This document shows, piece by piece, positions 1 through 9,098 of a DNA stretch of 64,000 nt; position 1 is the stretch's first letter; each line of letters opens with the position of its first letter. The stretch comes from Xylanibacter ruminicola Ga6B6 (GTDB lineage Bacteria; Bacteroidota; Bacteroidia; Bacteroidales; Bacteroidaceae), in contig NZ_JHXD01000004.1 of the NCBI RefSeq assembly GCF_000687715.1, positions 62,001 through 126,000 on the forward strand, written 5' to 3'. Under the pieces are notes generated by a model. It was not told the DNA's origin, searched no databases, and saw only the letters and a program-made list of their open reading frames with translations. Made by a program: the position numbers and the translations under genes.

Positions 1-610
1 TGAAGTTGGCTACATCATCGATACGGGCGGCCCAGCAGCCAAACTGCAGGTAGCGTTCGGTATGGTAGCCAATCATCGAGTCGAGTGTGTTCACCATCTT
101 ATAAGCCAGCATACCAGGTGTGCCCAACAACATCAGCCAGAACAGGGGTGCTATCACGCCGTCGCTTAGATTTTCAGCCAGTGTTTCGAGTGCTGCCGTA
201 CGTACCTCTTGGGCCGACAGCTCCGAGGTGTCGCGACCCACAATACGGGCCACCTGCGCCCTACCCTCGTCTAACGATCTGTCTAAGGCCAGAAACACCT
301 GTCGCACCTCACGTATCAGCGTGGTACCAGCTAAGCAATAGAATATGATGAGGACATCGAAGATAAGTGAGAACTGAGAACTGAGAACTGAGAGGTATGA
401 ATGGATGAGGCATGTGATGGTGAAGACGCCGACTATCAGGGATACGGCCATTACAGCACCTTTCAGTTGGCGATGGTTACCATGATTCAGATGCCGTTCG
501 CCAAAGGCAATCATCCGACCAAACCACACGATTGGATGCGGCAACCTCACTGGGTCGCCGAATATCAAATCGAGTAGCCAACCTATCAATAATGCTATCG
601 GATTAATCAT
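1..610 (-). CDS. cbiB: Adenosylcobinamide-phosphate synthase CbiB, 5' part only
   Basis: CbiB is an inner-membrane enzyme that joins aminopropanol (or its phosphate) to adenosylcobyric acid. The reading frame is open from an ATG at 608-610 to the left edge, so the C-terminal part lies outside the window. Visible family features are the N-terminal hydrophobic segment with GWLLDLIFGDP followed by RLPHPIVWFGRMI, and further in ETLAENLSDGVIAPLFW and the GTPGMLAYKMVNTLDSMIGY stretch. The start overlaps the end of cobQ by 8 bp, which suggests translational coupling at the end of the riboswitch operon. A 7-bp tandem repeat is built into the frame at 369-393. The product assignment is firm; only the truncation limits it. 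Confidence 0.93.
   Translation of the reverse strand, partial: MINPIALLIGWLLDLIFGDPVRLPHPIVWFGRMIAFGERHLNHGNHRQLKGAVMAVSLIVGVFTITCLIHSYLSVLSSQFSLIFDVLIIFYCLAGTTLIREVRQVFLALDRSLDEGRAQVARIVGRDTSELSAQEVRTAALETLAENLSDGVIAPLFWLMLLGTPGMLAYKMVNTLDSMIGYHTERYLQFGCWAARIDDVANF
369..393. repeat. 7-bp tandem repeat inside cbiB
   Basis: Three exact copies of GAGAACT, then a partial fourth copy, stand head to tail. The cbiB frame stays open through them and encodes a serine/leucine-rich stretch (LSVLSSQFSL) in the hydrophobic N-terminal third. Seven is not a multiple of three, so gain or loss of one unit would shift the frame. Confidence 0.8.
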
Positions 611-2024
611 GACTCATTATCTCATAAATACGCTGTATATCAACATGCTGGCGCACGTGGGCTGCCAACTTATTATACTGCTCGTTCTTAAAAGAATCGG
701 CATCCTGCGCTGTGACAGTCTGCTTAGTACCCAACAGATAGTCGATAACCGACTGATTGTCGAGGAAACCGTGAATATATGTACCAATACAATGATCCGT
801 CTGCATGATCATCTCATCGGTATCACTCACGCCTTGATGAATCTCGTAACCCTGACAGGTCTGACCATTAAACTGGAAACTCACCTGACGGGTGGTCTTC
901 TCTGCGCTCATGGTGGTGTGGATGGGCAGCAGTCCAAGACCAGGCAGACTGGCTATCGAACCTTCCACACCATCAGGATCATCCACCGAAAGTCCCAGCA
1001 TCTGATAACCACCACAGATACCTATCACCATCTTACCATCGCGATGGGCGCGCATGATAGTCTGCGCACAACCGTTCCGACGCAACTCCAACAGGTCGTC
1101 GAGGGTTGATTTCGTGCCAGGCAGAATGATGATATCAGCCTGCTCCAGATCCGAGATATTATTGGTATAAAACAGGTTCACACGCGGATGACGCTCCAGG
1201 GTGTCGAAATCGGTATAATTGGAGATATGTCGCAACAGCACCACTGCCACGTTCACCTTACCAGCTATCAACTGCCGGCGCTTCTGCTCCAGCGCCACCG
1301 AATCCTCCTCGTCGATATAGATATCCTTATAGTATGGCACCACGCCTAACACAGGTATCTCACACAGATCCTCGAGCATCCGTCGCCCTTCGTCGAAAAG
1401 ACGCATATCACCACGGAACTTATTGATGATAATACCCTTGATGAGTTTTCTGTCCTCGGGCGTCTGCAGCGCAATACTGCCATAGACCGATGCAAACACG
1501 CCACCTCTATCAATGTCACCCACCAGTATCACATCCGCCTGCGCATGGCGTGCCATCGGCAGATTCACCAAGTCGGTTGCACGCAAATTTATTTCCGAGA
1601 TACTGCCAGCGCCCTCCATCACGATAGGATTATAGCGAGCCGCCAAGCGATCGAAGGCTCCGCATACTTCCTGTCGGTAATCGATATTGGAACAGCCCCG
1701 CCGCCAGTAGTCGTAGGCATGCTTGTTGCCCAATGGCTTGCCATGCAGCACCACTTGCGACGTATGGTCAGAACTGGGTTTAAGAAGTAGCGGATTCATA
1801 TCCGTCTCACAAGGGATGCCAGCCGCCTCGGCCTGAACAGCCTGTGCACGCCCTATCTCGAAACCGTCGGGTGTGGCATAAGAGTTAAGCGCCATATTCT
1901 GTGCTTTAAAAGGCGCTGGCGCATATCCATCCTGACGGAAGATGCGACAGAAGGCTGCAGCTAGGATGCTCTTACCCACATCACTGCCTGTACCAACGAA
2001 CATCAGAGGGTGTAACTTCTTCAT
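603..2024 (-). CDS. cobQ: Cobyric acid synthase CobQ/CbiP
   Basis: This 473-residue glutamine-dependent enzyme amidates side chains b, d, e and g of adenosylcobyrinic acid a,c-diamide. The N-terminal half is a MinD/BioD-like ATPase domain with the loop FVGTGSDVGKSILAAAFCR near residues 9-27, followed by AQNMALNSY and EIGRAQAVQAEAAG. The C-terminal half is a class I glutamine amidotransferase-like domain with the nucleophile cysteine in MVIGICGGYQMLG and a late histidine in GTYIHGFLDN. The start codon overlaps the stop of the cobJ-cobH gene as ATGA, and the 3' end overlaps cbiB. It is probably under the control of the riboswitch at 8845-9012. Confidence 0.96.
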   Translation of the reverse strand: MKKLHPLMFVGTGSDVGKSILAAAFCRIFRQDGYAPAPFKAQNMALNSYATPDGFEIGRAQAVQAEAAGIPCETDMNPLLLKPSSDHTSQVVLHGKPLGNKHAYDYWRRGCSNIDYRQEVCGAFDRLAARYNPIVMEGAGSISEINLRATDLVNLPMARHAQADVILVGDIDRGGVFASVYGSIALQTPEDRKLIKGIIINKFRGDMRLFDEGRRMLEDLCEIPVLGVVPYYKDIYIDEEDSVALEQKRRQLIAGKVNVAVVLLRHISNYTDFDTLERHPRVNLFYTNNISDLEQADIIILPGTKSTLDDLLELRRNGCAQTIMRAHRDGKMVIGICGGYQMLGLSVDDPDGVEGSIASLPGLGLLPIHTTMSAEKTTRQVSFQFNGQTCQGYEIHQGVSDTDEMIMQTDHCIGTYIHGFLDNQSVIDYLLGTKQTVTAQDADSFKNEQYNKLAAHVRQHVDIQRIYEIMSHD

Positions 2025-3421
2025 AAGTCGCGACCAGGTTTTAGTTGTGCAGCATCATCAAAAGTCAGAATCGCATTACAGAGTGTCGCAGCCAGATTGC
2101 TACCGCCTTTACGTCCTTCCACTATCAGTTTGGGAATATCGCGGAAAGGTTTCACCATGTGTTTCGACTCGCACACATGCACAAACCCCACAGGTGCCGC
2201 GATGATACCGGCTGGATGCGCTTTGCCTTTGCGCACCAGTTCACACAGTTCCATAAGCGCTGTTGGTGCATTGCCAAAAGCAAACAGTGCATCAGGATGC
2301 TCCTCCACAGCCAGACGGATGCCAGCCTGCGTACGCGTGATACCCAAGCGCTCAGCCATCTCAGTGGCACGTGGGTCTGAGAGATAACATTTCACCTCAA
2401 GACCCAGTCGCTCTACCGCCCCCTTGCGGATACCACTGGTCACCATCGTCACATCGCTGATGATCGTCTTCAGTGTGCCATCCTTCACCTTCTGATAGAG
2501 CGTTTCTACAGCCCCTTCGTCTGAATACAGGATATTCTCCATATCAAAGTCGGCTGTAGTATGGATGGCATGCAGCAGTGCCCATTTATGGTCGAGCGGA
2601 TAGTCCTGTCGTTTCAGTTCCTTTGCGATGGTGCGGAATGAGGTTATCATGATGTTCTGCCCCACTTTCTCGCCTTCAGCCACCACCTCACGGTAGTAAC
2701 CGCGTGGCGTAATCAGTCGGCCGTCAGCTATATAGGACTGGGAATTACCGATGATGATGACGGTAAACATATCCACATCCTCAGGGTCGAAAGCGCCGAG
2801 AGTCGTCAACTTCACCACCTCGTCGTCGCGACCCGCCTGGCGCACATAGCCCACAGGTGTTTCAGCCGAACGATGCTGCAGGAATATCTCTTGCAAGCGA
2901 TACAGCTGCCAGTAGCGCCCATGCGATTTGGGATTATAGACCGCCGTCACAAAGTCACCCATCGCAGCCGCCACTATGCGACGTTCTATCACCTCCCAAG
3001 GCGTCATCAGGTCGCTCATCGAGATGATACACATATCATGCCCGATAGGCGCACCCAACAGTGAGGCAGCCTTCTGGAAGGCGGATATGCCCGGCAGCGA
3101 CACGATTTCGATATCCGAGCCACGTTCGCGGCGCATCTCATAGATCAAGGGCGTCATACCGTAGATGCCGGCATCACCCGAAGAGATCACCACCACCGTC
3201 TTATCCTGTTCGGCCAGTTCAAAAGCCTGTTCAGCGCGCTGTCGTTCCTTCTTCATGCCCGTATCGATACACTCACAGTCTGCCTTTACATAAGGCATGA
3301 TAAACTGGAAGTAATACTGATAGCCCACTATCACGTCGGCCTGTCGCACTGCCTCGAGCACTGCTGGTGTGATGTCCTGCTGCGAACCAGGACCAATGCC
3401 AGCTACGATAATCTTTCCCAT
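2021..3421 (-). CDS. Fused precorrin-3B C17-methyltransferase / precorrin-8X methylmutase
   Basis: This 466-residue protein joins two corrin-ring enzymes. Residues 1 to about 245 are a CobJ/CbiH-type SAM methyltransferase: the start IIVAGIGPGSQQDITPAVL, SSGDAGIYGM, VSLPGISAFQKAASLLGAP, and VTAVYNPKS are typical. Residues about 255-466 are the CobH/CbiC methylmutase, with HAIHTTADFDM (the conserved histidine region), IISDVTMVTSGI, and PAGIIAAPVGFVHVCESK. The two act at separate steps (ring contraction with C17 methylation, and the late C11-to-C12 methyl shift), so the fusion does not reflect consecutive chemistry. It lies 6 bp after the preceding receptor gene and shares ATGA with cobQ. Confidence 0.95.
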   Translation of the reverse strand: MGKIIVAGIGPGSQQDITPAVLEAVRQADVIVGYQYYFQFIMPYVKADCECIDTGMKKERQRAEQAFELAEQDKTVVVISSGDAGIYGMTPLIYEMRRERGSDIEIVSLPGISAFQKAASLLGAPIGHDMCIISMSDLMTPWEVIERRIVAAAMGDFVTAVYNPKSHGRYWQLYRLQEIFLQHRSAETPVGYVRQAGRDDEVVKLTTLGAFDPEDVDMFTVIIIGNSQSYIADGRLITPRGYYREVVAEGEKVGQNIMITSFRTIAKELKRQDYPLDHKWALLHAIHTTADFDMENILYSDEGAVETLYQKVKDGTLKTIISDVTMVTSGIRKGAVERLGLEVKCYLSDPRATEMAERLGITRTQAGIRLAVEEHPDALFAFGNAPTALMELCELVRKGKAHPAGIIAAPVGFVHVCESKHMVKPFRDIPKLIVEGRKGGSNLAATLCNAILTFDDAAQLKPGRDL

Positions 3422-3427
3422 ATCCTC

Positions 3428-5491
3428 TTAGATTTTGAATTTTACTTTCAGTCCTACCACCAGCATGCGTCCTGGTGTGTATAGCGCATACTTGCGCGTA
3501 GAAGAGTCTAAGCGACGGTCAACCTTATCGAAGATATTATCTACACCGATGCTAGGCTCCAGATAAGCCCACTTGGCCACATCAAAGGCATGCGTGGTAT
3601 GCAGGTTCCACAAACCGAAACCAGGCGCATCTTCATAACTGCCCGTATAATAAGTCTTCGACTGCAATCGTCCATTCAGGTTCACGGTGAGTGCATATTT
3701 TCCCCAGGCATGATGGTAGTTGGCTGCCACCGTAGCAGCGTGGCGCATACTGCGCTCCAGCACCGTCCACACCTCACCACTATGGGTGCGGGCATACGTA
3801 TAGACATAATTGGCTGAGAGGTTGAAACCACTGAAGAGATTAGCCGACACATTCATCTGCACACCCTTCACGTCGCCTTTATCACTGTTCTGATACAGGG
3901 CGTAGCTCACCATCTTGTCGGCTTGGTCCTGTGTCATCTCCGGGAATTCTGTCATGAGCATCTGCCTACTGGCATCATCCACATCCACATTCTGTTTCAC
4001 CACCATATCGTTGATACGGTTCAGATAGCCCGTCACACTCACAGCCAGAGCCTGTGTGCGATATTCAGCATTCAGTGCGAAGTAGTTGCTCTTCTCAGGC
4101 TTCAGGTCCTGATTGCCAAAGCTGATCTGTGCCTTACCACGATTCACAGAGAAATAGTGGTAGTAGAGTTCATCGAGCCCAGGTGCACGGAAACCGGCAG
4201 AGTAAGTAGCTCGGAATCTGAAGTTTCCCGGTGCATACATCAGTGTGGCTTTTGGTGTGAGATGCTGGTCAAACGTCTCATGATGCGTCAGTCGCAATCC
4301 CAGTGTCGCCGTCAGGTTCTTCAGCAGCGTCATCTCGTGCTGGGCATAGGCAGCGAGCGAATACACATGACTGTCGATATTACCGCTGGTGGCATTAAGA
4401 TACTCCTTGCGCCAGTCGGCACCGAAGATGGTGGTTGAGTGAGCCGTCAGTCCTAAGATAGTTTTCAACTGTCCCTCCATCATGCGCTGCTTCTTCGACT
4501 GCACGTAGTCGCCAATGGCATTGGTCTTCGTGGCCACATCATACTCCTTGCCATAACGGAAACGGTCCACCACGAAATCGGCCTGAATCGAGTTCTTGGC
4601 CGTAAACTTATAGATTCCGCCCACGTTCCATCGCAGTCCTTTGTATCGCATCTCGTAGTCGGTACCGCCAGTGATATCGCTGCGTGTTTCTGGGCGATCG
4701 GTTATCTTATATGAATAGTCTATACCCGCATTCAGCGCCAAATGCTTATTGGGGGTATAAGTAAATTTCTGTCCGATGATATCAGAGCGATAGCCGGTGA
4801 ACAGCGGGGCTATCGACGCCTGAGTTTCTGTGTCAGAACCTTTCACCAGTTCCAGGTCGTTGTTACGATAACTGTCGGCCCTATCATGCATGAACGAGGT
4901 GTAGGAACCGAAGCCATTCTTGAAGATGTCGAGACCAACCGACTCTGTGAGCACGCCATGCCCTGACACACGCGTGTCGCTGCTGACGCTCATCATTTCC
5001 TGTGTGGGCTGATCGGTGATGATATTGATAACGCCTGCGATGGCATCGCTACCATAGAGTGATGAGGCAGCTCCATCCAGCACCTCGATACGTTTCACGC
5101 GCGACATGTTGATACGATTCAGATCCACATTGTTTGAGATGTCGCCCGATAGTTTCTGACCGTTTATCAGAATCAGGATGTATTTATTGCCAAGTCCGTT
5201 CAGTCTGAGAAAGCTACCCATCGAACTGGGCGCCATCGATGCCTGCGGCATCATGCGTGTGAGTGCGCCGTCGAAGGTCGTAATACCTTGTTCACGCATC
5301 TCCTGACTGGAGAGCACCCTCACAGGTGTGGCTGTTGATTTCAGGCGCTGGTGATGACCAGAACCGGTAACCACAATTGGATTAAGGTTGTAAGAACGAC
5401 GGACAGTCGACGAGTCCGTCTTATGAATTTGTGAAAAGGCGGTACTCCCCGAAAGGAGTACCACCAGGAAAGAGAAATATTTAATCCTCAT
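3428..5491 (-). CDS. TonB-dependent receptor, BtuB-like (second of the riboswitch operon)
   Basis: This is a 687-residue outer-membrane transporter with a signal peptide ending near STAFSQ. A plug domain follows, with LNPIVVTGSG as the probable TonB box region and RLNGLGNKYILILINGQK, RIEVLDGAASSLYGSDAIAG and VINIITD. A 22-strand barrel follows and ends in an aromatic/hydrophobic tail (GLKVKFKI). The short plug without a carboxypeptidase-like extension resembles BtuB and siderophore receptors rather than SusC. Its place behind a cobalamin riboswitch and before corrin genes supports corrinoid uptake; cobalt or a corrinoid precursor is also possible. It lies 19 bp after the CbiK-like gene. Confidence 0.85.
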   Translation of the reverse strand: MRIKYFSFLVVLLSGSTAFSQIHKTDSSTVRRSYNLNPIVVTGSGHHQRLKSTATPVRVLSSQEMREQGITTFDGALTRMMPQASMAPSSMGSFLRLNGLGNKYILILINGQKLSGDISNNVDLNRINMSRVKRIEVLDGAASSLYGSDAIAGVINIITDQPTQEMMSVSSDTRVSGHGVLTESVGLDIFKNGFGSYTSFMHDRADSYRNNDLELVKGSDTETQASIAPLFTGYRSDIIGQKFTYTPNKHLALNAGIDYSYKITDRPETRSDITGGTDYEMRYKGLRWNVGGIYKFTAKNSIQADFVVDRFRYGKEYDVATKTNAIGDYVQSKKQRMMEGQLKTILGLTAHSTTIFGADWRKEYLNATSGNIDSHVYSLAAYAQHEMTLLKNLTATLGLRLTHHETFDQHLTPKATLMYAPGNFRFRATYSAGFRAPGLDELYYHYFSVNRGKAQISFGNQDLKPEKSNYFALNAEYRTQALAVSVTGYLNRINDMVVKQNVDVDDASRQMLMTEFPEMTQDQADKMVSYALYQNSDKGDVKGVQMNVSANLFSGFNLSANYVYTYARTHSGEVWTVLERSMRHAATVAANYHHAWGKYALTVNLNGRLQSKTYYTGSYEDAPGFGLWNLHTTHAFDVAKWAYLEPSIGVDNIFDKVDRRLDSSTRKYALYTPGRMLVVGLKVKFKI

Positions 5492-5510
5492 TTAACAAAA
5501 CTAATCTTAA

Positions 5511-6671
5511 TTATTCGGCTGCTGTTGTTGGTGTCGAGAGAGCCTCGTCGGTGCCCAGCTTGGCGATAGCCTCACGGGTGTGGTTCATCCACAGTTTGCG
5601 AACGGCGCTACGCTCAGCCAGTCCGGGGATATACTCCTCGCCGCTCTTATACTTCTTCCAGCAAGCCTCAGTGTAGTTGGTCTCATAGGCAGCAGTCTCA
5701 ATGCCTGCAGCATTAAACATAGAGAACCAGCTCTCATCATCCTCATCATCAGCCATATCGTTGTGGGCGTGATCACCGGCGATACTCATCAGCACAAACA
5801 GCTGAGCCTTCTTGCTTGCATTCTCAGGATAAGATATGGTCTTGGTTACATCGCCAATCTGATAGTCGAATGTGCCACCAGCAATGTGGTTAAGTACATC
5901 CTCGGCATAAGTCTCGTCCATATCAACGGTACCTACATAGAAGTTAGGATTGATTTCGCGCAGATACTCCTCCAGCTGCAGGTAGCGCACGTTACCACCA
6001 TAGTAGTCGTAACCCTCTGGATTACCATGACCCATGAAAGCCACGATACCCTGAGCCACAGCGGCCTTCACGTCAGCCTCGTTGTTCAGTGTGCTAGCCA
6101 GTGTCTTGGCGTCGCTCTCCTCAGCCATCAGTGGGGTACCTACAACCACCTGGCGGTCCAGACTCTTCATGTAAGCATCAGTGAAGTCGCCATTACGGTT
6201 GTTCATGAAGTCCTTCACATAGCTGTCGCGCACACGGCGATACTCCTCACCAGGGATTACCTGCAGAGACTGCACCACCACCTGCTTGTAACCAGCCAGT
6301 CCGATAGCAGTGAGCCAGTGCTCTGGGTCGTAGTAGTCCTTTGGTTCCACATTCTCACCCGCACGGGCATTGTTGATACAGATGGCCGAAGAGAATGAGA
6401 GATACACATCCCATCCAGAGAAACTTGCCTTGTAATCCTCTACCACCTTATCAAAGGTGTCATAGGCCTGCTCCCAGGTAGAGCCAAAGGCCACCAGCAG
6501 AATCACTTTATCATTTTTCTTCTGGTTGTTTACTGTCTGGTTCACAGCTTGCTGATACCTGTCATAGTTCGACTGTGTTGATTTGTTGTCATCATCGCTG
6601 TCGCAAGCTGTAAACAGTGCGCTGCCCACTACTGTCAGCATGGCCAGCATCAAAAACTTAATCTGTTTCAT
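5511..6671 (-). CDS. CbiK-family (sirohydrochlorin cobaltochelatase-like) lipoprotein
   Basis: This 386-residue protein begins with a lipoprotein signal whose lipobox is LFTAC (Cys near residue 23), followed by an acidic linker DSDDDN. The rest is a CbiK-type class II chelatase. VILLVAFGSTWEQAYDTFDK opens the first half, and GHGNPEGYDYYGG carries His215. SIAGDHAHND carries His301 and His303, where the family has its second metal-binding histidine. The family inserts cobalt into sirohydrochlorin. Here the signal puts the enzyme outside the cytoplasm, anchored to a membrane, between two TonB receptors. That suggests periplasmic or surface handling of cobalt or tetrapyrrole rather than the cytoplasmic step. 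It overlaps the upstream receptor gene by 14 bp. Confidence 0.88.
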   Translation of the reverse strand: MKQIKFLMLAMLTVVGSALFTACDSDDDNKSTQSNYDRYQQAVNQTVNNQKKNDKVILLVAFGSTWEQAYDTFDKVVEDYKASFSGWDVYLSFSSAICINNARAGENVEPKDYYDPEHWLTAIGLAGYKQVVVQSLQVIPGEEYRRVRDSYVKDFMNNRNGDFTDAYMKSLDRQVVVGTPLMAEESDAKTLASTLNNEADVKAAVAQGIVAFMGHGNPEGYDYYGGNVRYLQLEEYLREINPNFYVGTVDMDETYAEDVLNHIAGGTFDYQIGDVTKTISYPENASKKAQLFVLMSIAGDHAHNDMADDEDDESWFSMFNAAGIETAAYETNYTEACWKKYKSGEEYIPGLAERSAVRKLWMNHTREAIAKLGTDEALSTPTTAAE

Positions 6672-8772
6672 TGTTGTTGTAATTAAAATTAGACTTAAAC
6701 TTATTTGATAGTTTCTTACCTTGATTGAATCTCAGTGTGAGCGAGGCATAGATAGTTCTGCCTGGCGAAGTGGTGCCCAGATGCAGTCCGTGAGGCGTGC
6801 GGTCCACGAAATCAAAGATGTTGTCGATACCGGCATCCACTTTCAGCAGTCGGCCTATCTGATGATTGGTTGAGAGTCGCCACAATTGATAACCCTTGCC
6901 GTCGCCGTCTATCTGATAGTAGCGCTTACTGCTCAAGCGTCCGTAGATACCCACGCCCAACTGGTATTTCTTTGAGAACTGATGGTTCCAGGTGGCATAT
7001 ACGTTAGCCTTGTGATGCGCCATACCGTCGATGGTCACCTTCTGCATCACGTCGTTCTCAGTGTCATACTGGTTGGCTTCGGTGTCCAGATAGCTGTAGC
7101 TACCACCAGCTGTGAAGTGCTTACCCTGATAGCGCACGGTGAAATCCACGCCATAGGTCTTGGCATCTTCCATATTCTGATATTGACGCACACGGATGGG
7201 GTCGTATTTCGTAATCAGTTCGCCCGGAGCCTGCTTGGTAGGTATGGTCACCAGCGTGATCATGCGGTCCACCTTATTAATATAAGGCGCCAAGGTCAGC
7301 GTCAGGTGCCCGATGGTATATTCCACGCTGGCACCGAAATAATTCGAGGTCTGTGCCTTCAGGTCTTCATTGCCCAGGTAGAGATACACACCATTCATAT
7401 TCTTGATATACTGATAGTGCAACTCCTTAGGCGTAGGTGTCTTGTAACCCTGACTCCAGGTGGCTCGCAGTCGCAGGTCGCCCAACTTCAGCATGGCTGA
7501 CAGTTTTGGTGTCAGTCGGGTGCCGAATCCCTCATTGCGGGTCAGTCGCAAACCGCCTGTGATGTAGAGTGGATCCAGCAGTGCCCACTCGTCCTGCACA
7601 TACAGTGCTTCGGTATTGTCAGTCGCTTTTCCGCCAGCCACACGCATCGGCGCTTTCAACCAGTCGTAGCGATACTCCAGTCCGGCACTCAACTGCTGCT
7701 CATAGGGCAACGCAAAGATTCCTTTCAGCGAGATGTTAGTCAGTCGCTGGTCGCTCTGCAGTTCCTTATCACCGGGGAAGTAAGGGAAATAATTGGTAAA
7801 ACGGCCGTTCACATAGCCATCCGTCAGCGTGGTGTCGGTATAGGCGTAGTTATAGGCATGCTTCTTCCAGTCGGCATCCAGCGTAATCACGTCGGTCTTG
7901 TTCAGCTTCCACTTACCACCTACCGACGCCGACGCATTGTTGTACTGCAGATCCCATGTCTTCACGTCCACACCGGGATGATGACCGCAGGGGCGATAGA
8001 TGCGCTTCCAGTAGATGCTACCGTCGGCATAGAGTTCGATGGCAGGCGTGAGCTGATAAGTCAGTCGCTCAGCTATCTGCCAGTTGGTATGCCGGTTCAC
8101 CGTCTTGTTGCGCGAGTCGGTGATGTGGTATTCCGTTTGTTGGATAGCTTCCTCGGCGGTGTTCTGCCAACCGTCGGAGTGCTGCAATTGGAAGTTGGTG
8201 TAGCTCGACAGTTTACCATAGTTGAGCGCCACGCCGTTATGCTGCCTGATGTCGCCATAAGAGCCCACGCGCGTGGTGTTCTCCACCATCACGCCCTGTT
8301 CGCGATGCTTGCGGGTGATGATATTGATCACACCAGCTATCGCATCACTGCCATAGAGGGCACTCGAGGCCCCTTTCACGATTTCTATCTTCTCGATATT
8401 ATGCGGGTCGATAAGACTCAGGTCGTTCTCGCCACCATTATCACCATGCAGGCGCCTACCGTCTATCAGTATCAGCACATACGCGTTGCCCAGACCATTC
8501 ATCTGCAGTCTGCTACTCATATCGTTCTCGCTGAAATCGAACGATGCCGTCAGTCCCGACAGGATATCCTCGATACTCTTGCCGGCATACTGCTGCAACT
8601 GCCGGCGACTGATCACTTCGGTCTGCACGGGCGCATCTTTCAGCAGGTGCTGCGTACCAGTACCTGTCACCACCACCTCCTGCAAACTATCAGCACGCCA
8701 AATGTCGGTCTGGGCATTTGCACCAATAGCAAGCAAACTCAGGCCTATTGCCAATTGCTTCTCTAGTTTCAT
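6658..8772 (-). CDS. btuB: TonB-dependent receptor, BtuB-like (riboswitch-proximal)
   Basis: This outer-membrane receptor is probably for cobalamin or cobinamide. I chose the ATG at 8770-8772 because a signal peptide (MKLEKQLAIGLSLLAIGANA) starts there; an upstream in-frame extension to 8835 would run toward the riboswitch. After the signal come a TonB-box-like LQEVVVTGTG, the plug with LQMNGLGNAYVLILIDGRR and KIEIVKGASSALYGSDAIAG, and a barrel of about 550 residues. The gene stands directly behind the cobalamin riboswitch, which is the strongest evidence for the substrate. It overlaps the cbiK-like gene, so the two are probably co-translated. Confidence 0.9.
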   Translation of the reverse strand: MKLEKQLAIGLSLLAIGANAQTDIWRADSLQEVVVTGTGTQHLLKDAPVQTEVISRRQLQQYAGKSIEDILSGLTASFDFSENDMSSRLQMNGLGNAYVLILIDGRRLHGDNGGENDLSLIDPHNIEKIEIVKGASSALYGSDAIAGVINIITRKHREQGVMVENTTRVGSYGDIRQHNGVALNYGKLSSYTNFQLQHSDGWQNTAEEAIQQTEYHITDSRNKTVNRHTNWQIAERLTYQLTPAIELYADGSIYWKRIYRPCGHHPGVDVKTWDLQYNNASASVGGKWKLNKTDVITLDADWKKHAYNYAYTDTTLTDGYVNGRFTNYFPYFPGDKELQSDQRLTNISLKGIFALPYEQQLSAGLEYRYDWLKAPMRVAGGKATDNTEALYVQDEWALLDPLYITGGLRLTRNEGFGTRLTPKLSAMLKLGDLRLRATWSQGYKTPTPKELHYQYIKNMNGVYLYLGNEDLKAQTSNYFGASVEYTIGHLTLTLAPYINKVDRMITLVTIPTKQAPGELITKYDPIRVRQYQNMEDAKTYGVDFTVRYQGKHFTAGGSYSYLDTEANQYDTENDVMQKVTIDGMAHHKANVYATWNHQFSKKYQLGVGIYGRLSSKRYYQIDGDGKGYQLWRLSTNHQIGRLLKVDAGIDNIFDFVDRTPHGLHLGTTSPGRTIYASLTLRFNQGKKLSNKFKSNFNYNNNETD

Positions 8773-8823
8773 TACTATCAAATTATCACAACCGCTAACT
8801 CCTGAACGGTCTAAAGTTAAATT

Positions 8824-8840
8824 GTCAATCTTCAATTGAC
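8824..8840 (-). promoter_or_regulatory. Small inverted repeat next to the riboswitch
   Basis: GTCAAT and ATTGAC are separated by 5 nt, immediately 3' of the aptamer in the direction of transcription and about 50 nt before the receptor start. It could be part of the riboswitch expression platform. It is short and AT-rich, so this is tentative. Confidence 0.35.
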
Positions 8841-8844
8841 ATTC

Positions 8845-9012
8845 GGCAGGTCTTCTGACTTTCCTCAGTCTGCCTTACCTTCCCGAGCCTGTGGCTCAGT
8901 GGCGTTATACAGGCAAACCCTTTTTGCGAGGATTACAGCTGCAGGTACAGTTACGGATTCTCACCGTATTCCCTTTTCATCGTAGTGGCATCGGCCACCA
9001 GATGACCTTATT
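8845..9012 (-). ncRNA. Cobalamin riboswitch
   Basis: Read on the minus strand, the segment carries the landmarks of the cobalamin aptamer in order: AAGGTCATCTGGTGGCC at the 5' end, AGGGAATACGGTGAGAATCC, CTGTACCTGCAGCTGTAATC, the B12-box core GCCACTGAGCC followed by GGGAAGG, and the closing GTCAGAAGACCTGCC. It precedes the receptor / CbiK / receptor / cobJ-cobH / cobQ / cbiB operon, so bound adenosylcobalamin should lower that operon's expression. The plus-strand cbiA operon starts just beyond it and is not covered by this element. Confidence 0.96.
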
Positions 9013-9020
9013 TTGGCGAC

Positions 9021-9028
9021 AAAGGTAC
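9021..9028 (-). promoter_or_regulatory. -7 box of the riboswitch operon promoter
   Basis: On the minus strand the sequence is TACCTTTG, matching the Bacteroidetes TAnnTTTG -7 element. It stands about 10 nt before the first helix of the riboswitch. No convincing -33 element was identified. Confidence 0.65.
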
Positions 9029-9069
9029 AACTTTTTTCGGTTAACCACACATATTTAGCAGAAAATTTA

Positions 9070-9077
9070 TATATTTG
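9070..9077 (+). promoter_or_regulatory. -7 box of the cbiA operon promoter
   Basis: TATATTTG matches the Bacteroidetes -7 element and lies 22 nt before the cbiA ATG. It is divergent from the riboswitch promoter, about 45 bp away. Confidence 0.65.
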
Positions 9078-9098
9078 CACCCAAATCAACTTCAGAAG

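Noticed and set aside
7858..8766. 302-codon open frame on the plus strand
   Set aside because: It lies fully antisense to the riboswitch-proximal receptor, and its protein shows no family features.
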